Source of the DNA: Holophagaceae bacterium
Lineage (GTDB): Bacteria > Acidobacteriota > Holophagae > Holophagales > Holophagaceae
NCBI GenBank assembly: GCA_003538615.1
Contig: DPRT01000058.1
Coordinates: forward strand, 5,518 to 14,104
Reading direction: 5' to 3'
Length of the DNA stretch: 8,587 bases
Shown: one piece after another, positions 5,068 to 8,587 of the stretch
Position numbering within the stretch: the stretch's first letter is position 1
Layout of the letters: each line of letters begins with the position of its first letter
Notes under the pieces: model-generated
What the model was told of the DNA's origin: nothing
Database searches by the model: none
Seen by the model: only the letters and a program-made list of their open reading frames with translations
Translations under genes and position numbers: made by a program

Positions 5068-5985
5068 ATGTCCCTACGAACCCCCAGCACCATCCATCAG
5101 CGCCAGGCCCTCCTGGACCTGGAACGGACCAAGACCCGGCTCGCGCTGAACCAGGAGCGCATCGCCTCCGGAAAGCGGGTGAACCGCCCGGGGGACGATC
5201 CCACGGGCGCGGCGCTCATCCTGGATTTCGGCAACTCCATCCAGGCGAACGAACAGTCCATCCGCCAGGCGGATTCCGCCCTCTCCTTCCTGCGGTCCAC
5301 GGAGGACATGGTCTCCACGGCCATCAATGACCTGACCCGCCTGCAGGAACTGGCCCAGCAGGGGGCCACCTCCACCAACGGTTCTTCGGGCCGCGCGGCC
5401 CTGGCCAAGGAAGTGGATGCCCTCCGCACCAACCTGCTGGCGCTGGCCAACACGAAAGTGCAGGGGAAGTACCTGTTCGCTGGCGGTCAGACTCAGACGC
5501 AGCCTTTCAGCGACTCGGCACCGCCCGCCGGGCCCATCACCTACGCCGGGGACAACCGCTCCATCGATCTCGATGTGACCACCGGTACCTCCGTATCCAC
5601 CAATGTGCCCGGCAGCGCGGCTTTCTTCGGCCCTGGCGGCCAGGGCTCATCCACGGATATCTTCCAGGCGGTCACGGACCTCCGGGACGGCCTGGCGGGC
5701 AATAACTCGACCCTTATCCAGACCGCAGCCACGAACCTGAAGAGCGTGTTGGACAACCTGAACCAGGTCCAGACGGAACTGGGCGGGCGCCAGTCCGGGC
5801 TGCTTGACCTGAAGGACACGCTGTCGGCCTTCAACGTGACCCTTCAGGGCCTGCAGAACGAGCGGCAGGATACGGACTACGCCCAGGCGGTCACCGACTT
5901 CAGCAGCGACCAGACCATCCAGTCCGCCACCCTCAGCACCCTGGCCAAGGCGGACCGGCAGAACCTCTTCGACTACCTGGGCTGA
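5068..5985 (+). CDS. flgL: Flagellar hook-associated protein 3, FlgL
   Basis: FlgL forms the second junction layer between FlgK and the flagellin filament. The 305-residue product has usual length. The N-terminus shows the flagellin-superfamily pattern: a helix up to residue 31, then RIASGKRVNRPGDDPTGAA (31-49), and a long helix containing ADSALSFLRSTEDMVSTAIN. The motif KVQGKYLFAG, common to FlgL proteins, lies near residue 130. The C-terminus (DTDYAQAVTDFSSDQTIQSA and the final helix ending LFDYLG) is the partner D0/D1 helix. It is FlgL rather than flagellin because of position after flgK, length and the KYLFAG motif. AGGTGG (5059-5064) provides the ribosome binding site. It is the last plus-strand gene, and its last 13 bases overlap the convergent gene. 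No clear terminator follows. Confidence 0.93.
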   Translation: MSLRTPSTIHQRQALLDLERTKTRLALNQERIASGKRVNRPGDDPTGAALILDFGNSIQANEQSIRQADSALSFLRSTEDMVSTAINDLTRLQELAQQGATSTNGSSGRAALAKEVDALRTNLLALANTKVQGKYLFAGGQTQTQPFSDSAPPAGPITYAGDNRSIDLDVTTGTSVSTNVPGSAAFFGPGGQGSSTDIFQAVTDLRDGLAGNNSTLIQTAATNLKSVLDNLNQVQTELGGRQSGLLDLKDTLSAFNVTLQGLQNERQDTDYAQAVTDFSSDQTIQSATLSTLAKADRQNLFDYLG

Positions 5986-7286
5986 AGGGCCCTCAGCGGC
6001 AGCCACCAGACCCGTTCGGGGCCGCCACACAGAAGCGCCCCGCTTTCGGGCCGGAAGCCATCCTCCCCGCTGGGATAGGACAGCCCGGGGGGAGGCGCCA
6101 GGCGCTTCCAGGCCTCCGGGAGGGTGACCACTTTCATGCGGCCCTCACCGGGCTTCCAGCAGTACAGGCGCTCCAGTCCGTTCCTGAGATGGGCTTCCCA
6201 GGCTTCCCTGGATGGCCGGATGAGGGGCGCCGCGACGGGCGGGCCGGCCAGTACTGGCTCCGGGGCTCCGGAATCCGGAAGCGGTTCCGGCAGCGGCGGC
6301 AAGGCTGGCAGGGCGGGGCGGGCCAGGCCGAACCACAGCTGTCCGTCCGGATCCTCGCCCAGCAGGCGGAGCAGGGCGGCATCCAGGTTCTCAAGGTCAG
6401 GAAGCAGCGCCGCCAGGTTGTGGGGCGTTCCCTGGGTACCGTGGGGTCCCAGGGGAATCAGGGTCCCCGGCTCGGGCTGCCACCAGCCGGACTGGGCGCT
6501 TCCGGCAAGCTTGCCCAGGCCACGCGGGAATCCGAGGGGTGACGAAGGGGGGGCCAGTGCATGGGTCCATTCGCCATTCCGCCAAGCGGACAATCCCGAG
6601 GCATGAGCCACCAGGAAGGAGCGGGATCCGGTGGGAAGCAGGCTCGAGATGGTTTCAAGGGCTGGAGGAAGGTCCACGGACATGACCTGGGGGCCGGTTT
6701 TCCTGGCGCGCCCGGCCAGATCAAGGATGTGGATGGCAGTCCCGGTGCCGTAGAGGAACACACTGTGCCGGTCGGGGGACAGGGCCAGCCGCTCCCCGGG
6801 AGCGCGGTGGGACCAGCGGATCTGCTGGGTCTGGAGATCCCAGGCCAGCGCCAACGCAGGCGCTGTGGGGTCCCCGGCACCGCGGTAGAGCAGGACCAGG
6901 GCCTCGCCCGGCACCAGGGCGGCATCCACCAGATCCGCGAAGTGGAAGAAGGTGCCGGAGACCTCCGCCGGGTCGGGCAGGGTGAAGGCAGGGCCGGATT
7001 CCCCCTGAAGGAAGAGGACCGCCTGCTGGCGGCCGGTCTGGGTCAGGATCTGGGCCACCACCGCGCCACCCGGCAGGGGGGCGGTCCACCGGAGGTTCCT
7101 CAGGGGGGCGGGAGGGGGCTGAAGCTCGATGTATCGGCCCGCCCCCACAACTCCGATGCGAAAGGGCTGCACGGCCTCTTCCTGGGGCGGGGCGCCCGGC
7201 GTGCGGCGGGTGAGCCACCAGGCGCCGCCACTCCCGAGGGAAAGGACCAGGAGAGTGGCTCCCATTACGAGGGCGGGGCGGTTCAT
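5973..7286 (-). CDS. Membrane-anchored protein of unknown function with propeller-like features, downstream of trmFO
   Basis: I do not recognise this 437-residue protein as a named family. Residues 5-25 form one hydrophobic segment (ALVMGATLLVLSLGSGGAWW) followed by LTRR, which fits an N-terminal membrane anchor. The Arg residues after it leave topology unclear, and an uncleaved signal is also possible. The remainder is rich in short beta-type stretches with turns, such as LALSPDRHSVFLYGTGTAIH and ILDLAGRA at about residues 165-192. These look like blades of a WD40/PQQ-type beta-propeller but match no repeat strictly. A proline-rich linker (PALPALPPLPEPLP) lies near residues 323-336. The ATG overlaps the trmFO stop (ATGA) and GGAGGG precedes it by 5 nt, so the genes are probably cotranscribed and coupled. 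The frame is open further upstream, but there it overlaps trmFO. Its 3' end overlaps flgL. Confidence 0.75.
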   Translation of the reverse strand: MNRPALVMGATLLVLSLGSGGAWWLTRRTPGAPPQEEAVQPFRIGVVGAGRYIELQPPPAPLRNLRWTAPLPGGAVVAQILTQTGRQQAVLFLQGESGPAFTLPDPAEVSGTFFHFADLVDAALVPGEALVLLYRGAGDPTAPALALAWDLQTQQIRWSHRAPGERLALSPDRHSVFLYGTGTAIHILDLAGRARKTGPQVMSVDLPPALETISSLLPTGSRSFLVAHASGLSAWRNGEWTHALAPPSSPLGFPRGLGKLAGSAQSGWWQPEPGTLIPLGPHGTQGTPHNLAALLPDLENLDAALLRLLGEDPDGQLWFGLARPALPALPPLPEPLPDSGAPEPVLAGPPVAAPLIRPSREAWEAHLRNGLERLYCWKPGEGRMKVVTLPEAWKRLAPPPGLSYPSGEDGFRPESGALLCGGPERVWWLPLRALQPR

Positions 7287-8587
7287 GGAAGCCCTCCGGC
7301 AAGCTTCAGATGCTGGTCCAGCGATGCGAGGGCCCGCTCCCGGTGGGCGAGGCCCTTGGCTGATTTGACGGCCTTGGTGCCTCCGGCCCGCTTGAGCCCC
7401 CGCACATCCAGAAGGTTTTCGGGCAGCGGCGGCAGCAGGCCCAGCATGGCGTTGGTGGGGCAGAAATCCGCGCCGGAGGCGTGGGCCAGGTAGTGGAGAA
7501 GGCCGCCCAGGACGGTATCTGACGGGAAGGGCAGGGGTGGCAGGCCCCGGAGTGAGCGGTCCGCAGCGAAGGCCGCCGCGAGCCCCCCCGCGGCGGATTC
7601 CAGGTAGCCTTCCACGCCGGAAAGCTGTCCGGCAATCCAGAGGCCTGGAATGGACTTGACAGCGAGTGTCGCATCGATGATGCGGGGGGCCTGGATGTAG
7701 GTGTTGCGGTGGATGCTTCCGAAGCGTGCGAATTCGGCTGTTGCGAGGCCAGGGATCAAACGGAAGACCTCCTTCTGGGCGCCCCATTTCAGCCGTGTCT
7801 GGAAGCCCACCAGGTTGAAATGCTCCCCGGCGAGGGTGTCCTGCCGGAGCTGGACCACGGCGTGCGGCCAGCGACCGGTGCGTGGATCATCCAGGCCCAC
7901 GGGCTTCATGGGGCCGTGGCGGAGCGTTTCGCGCCCGCGGTCCGCCATGACCTCGATGGGCAGGCAGGCTTCAAAATAGGGTGTGTCCACATCGTGGAGG
8001 GGGGTCCGCTCGGCGGCCAGCAGCGCGTCCAGGAAGCACTCGTACTGGGCCTTGTCGAGGGGGCAGTTGATGAAATCAGGTTCTCCCTTGTCGTAGCGCG
8101 TCGCCATCCATGCGATGTCCATGTCGATGCTGTCCCGTTCCACGATCGGGGCGATGGCATCGTAGAAATGGAGACTGCCGCTGCCGGTGGCGGCGGCCAG
8201 CCAGTCGGCCAGGGGATCTGCCGTCAGGGGGCCGGTCGCGATGATGGTGGGCGTCCCGGGCTCTGGGCACTCGACGCGGGCTTCCTCCCAGTGGATGAGG
8301 GGGTGAGTCTTCAGGGCCGTGGTGACGGCCGAGGAGAAGGCCTCCCGGTCCACAGCCAGGCTGTTCCCCGCGGGCACCCGCGTGGTCTCGGCGCACCGCA
8401 GGACCAGGGAATCCATCCGCCGCATCTCAGCCTTGAGAATTCCCGTGGCGGAATGGGGATCGTCGCTCTTGAACGAATTGGAGCAGACCATCTCCGCGGC
8501 CCGCTCTGAGGTGTGGGCCGGCGTCATCCAGCGGGGCCTCATCTCGGAAATCCGGACCTCATGGCCTCGCGATGCCAGCTGCCATGC
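7283..8587 (-). CDS. trmFO: Methylenetetrahydrofolate--tRNA-(uracil-5-)-methyltransferase TrmFO, N-terminus missing
   Basis: TrmFO uses N5,N10-methylenetetrahydrofolate and FAD to make 5-methyluridine at position 54 of tRNA. The 434 residues in the window lack only about 18 N-terminal residues with the FAD-binding glycine motif, which lies past the right edge. Diagnostic stretches are EMRPRWMTPAHTSERAAEMV followed by CSNS (Cys35 of the fragment), YFEACLPIEVMADRGRETLR (Cys208), and GLWIAGQLSGVEGYLESAAG. Adding 18 aligns these cysteines with Cys53 and Cys226 of the Bacillus subtilis enzyme, the residues implicated in catalysis. The C-terminal NAMLGLLPPLPENL also fits. Codons are in frame to the last base of the window. 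A related RlmFO acting on 23S rRNA is known in mollicutes, but the general match and GC-rich diderm context favour tRNA TrmFO. The stop overlaps the next gene by 4 nt. Confidence 0.95.
   Translation of the reverse strand, partial: AWQLASRGHEVRISEMRPRWMTPAHTSERAAEMVCSNSFKSDDPHSATGILKAEMRRMDSLVLRCAETTRVPAGNSLAVDREAFSSAVTTALKTHPLIHWEEARVECPEPGTPTIIATGPLTADPLADWLAAATGSGSLHFYDAIAPIVERDSIDMDIAWMATRYDKGEPDFINCPLDKAQYECFLDALLAAERTPLHDVDTPYFEACLPIEVMADRGRETLRHGPMKPVGLDDPRTGRWPHAVVQLRQDTLAGEHFNLVGFQTRLKWGAQKEVFRLIPGLATAEFARFGSIHRNTYIQAPRIIDATLAVKSIPGLWIAGQLSGVEGYLESAAGGLAAAFAADRSLRGLPPLPFPSDTVLGGLLHYLAHASGADFCPTNAMLGLLPPLPENLLDVRGLKRAGGTKAVKSAKGLAHRERALASLDQHLKLAGGLP

Noticed and set aside
3552..5093. 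Long open frame (513 codons) on the minus strand opposite flgK
   Set aside because: flgK is unambiguous on the plus strand. The antisense translation has no recognisable motif and is a codon-bias shadow common in GC-rich DNA.
5981..5997. GCTGA-N7-TCAGC stem after flgL as a terminator
   Set aside because: The stem has only 5 bp and no T-run follows on either strand, so it does not qualify as an intrinsic terminator.
6504..6515. Perfect 12-bp palindrome GGCAAGCTTGCC
   Set aside because: It is within coding sequence, occurs once, and is not near a start. No sign of an operator role.
7131..7138. GCCGATAC on the minus strand, like a sigma-28 -10 element
   Set aside because: It is inside the coding region of the trmFO-linked gene (residues GRY), with no -35-like sequence at the right distance and no downstream start.
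7287..7787. Upstream extension of the minus-strand unknown gene to a 604-residue product
   Set aside because: The extra region lies entirely within trmFO in another frame and is Pro/Arg-rich. ATG at 7286 has GGAGGG at 5 nt and a hydrophobic anchor right after it.

Overview
The window is GC-rich, densely coded bacterial DNA from a motile diderm (Gram-negative-type) organism. It encodes the L-ring and P-ring proteins FlgH and FlgI, which are only needed where a flagellum crosses an outer membrane. It also encodes TrmFO, the folate/FAD-dependent tRNA m5U54 methyltransferase, which most gammaproteobacteria lack because they use TrmA. FlgJ is present only as a stand-alone rod-binding domain. Together these fit Acidobacteriota (Holophagae, for example Geothrix-like) or a deltaproteobacterial-type lineage. 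That placement is inference; no marker gene here proves it.

Layout, plus strand: the 3' end of prmC (release-factor glutamine methyltransferase) runs off the left edge. After a 44-nt gap comes a compact flagellar block, flgH - flgI - flgJ (rod-binding) - flgM - unknown 100-aa gene - flgN-like gene - flgK - flgL, ending at 5985. Its products are the L and P rings, a rod-associated protein, the anti-sigma-28 factor, a putative export chaperone and the two hook-filament junction proteins. These are the parts made around and just after hook completion.

Layout, minus strand: a two-gene unit converges on flgL. trmFO lacks its N-terminus, which lies beyond the right edge. It overlaps by 4 nt a downstream gene for a membrane-anchored protein with propeller-like features and no recognised function. 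The 3' end of that gene overlaps the 3' end of flgL by 13 bp.

The most interesting content is regulatory. Reading the short gaps by eye gives two sigma-54-type -24/-12 elements with the exact GG-N10-GC spacing, one before flgH and one before the flgN-like gene. A good sigma-28 (FliA-type) promoter lies before flgM. A perfect sigma-28 -10 octamer at the flgK stop codon sits at the same distance from flgL as the flgM element does from flgM. If real, these split an apparently continuous operon into sigma-54 and sigma-28 tiers, with FlgM itself under the sigma factor it inhibits. I found no RNA genes, mobile elements, CRISPR arrays or tandem repeats. No wholly new system is evident. The least explained items are the 100-aa gene after flgM, with a hairpin over its ribosome binding site, and the protein downstream of trmFO.
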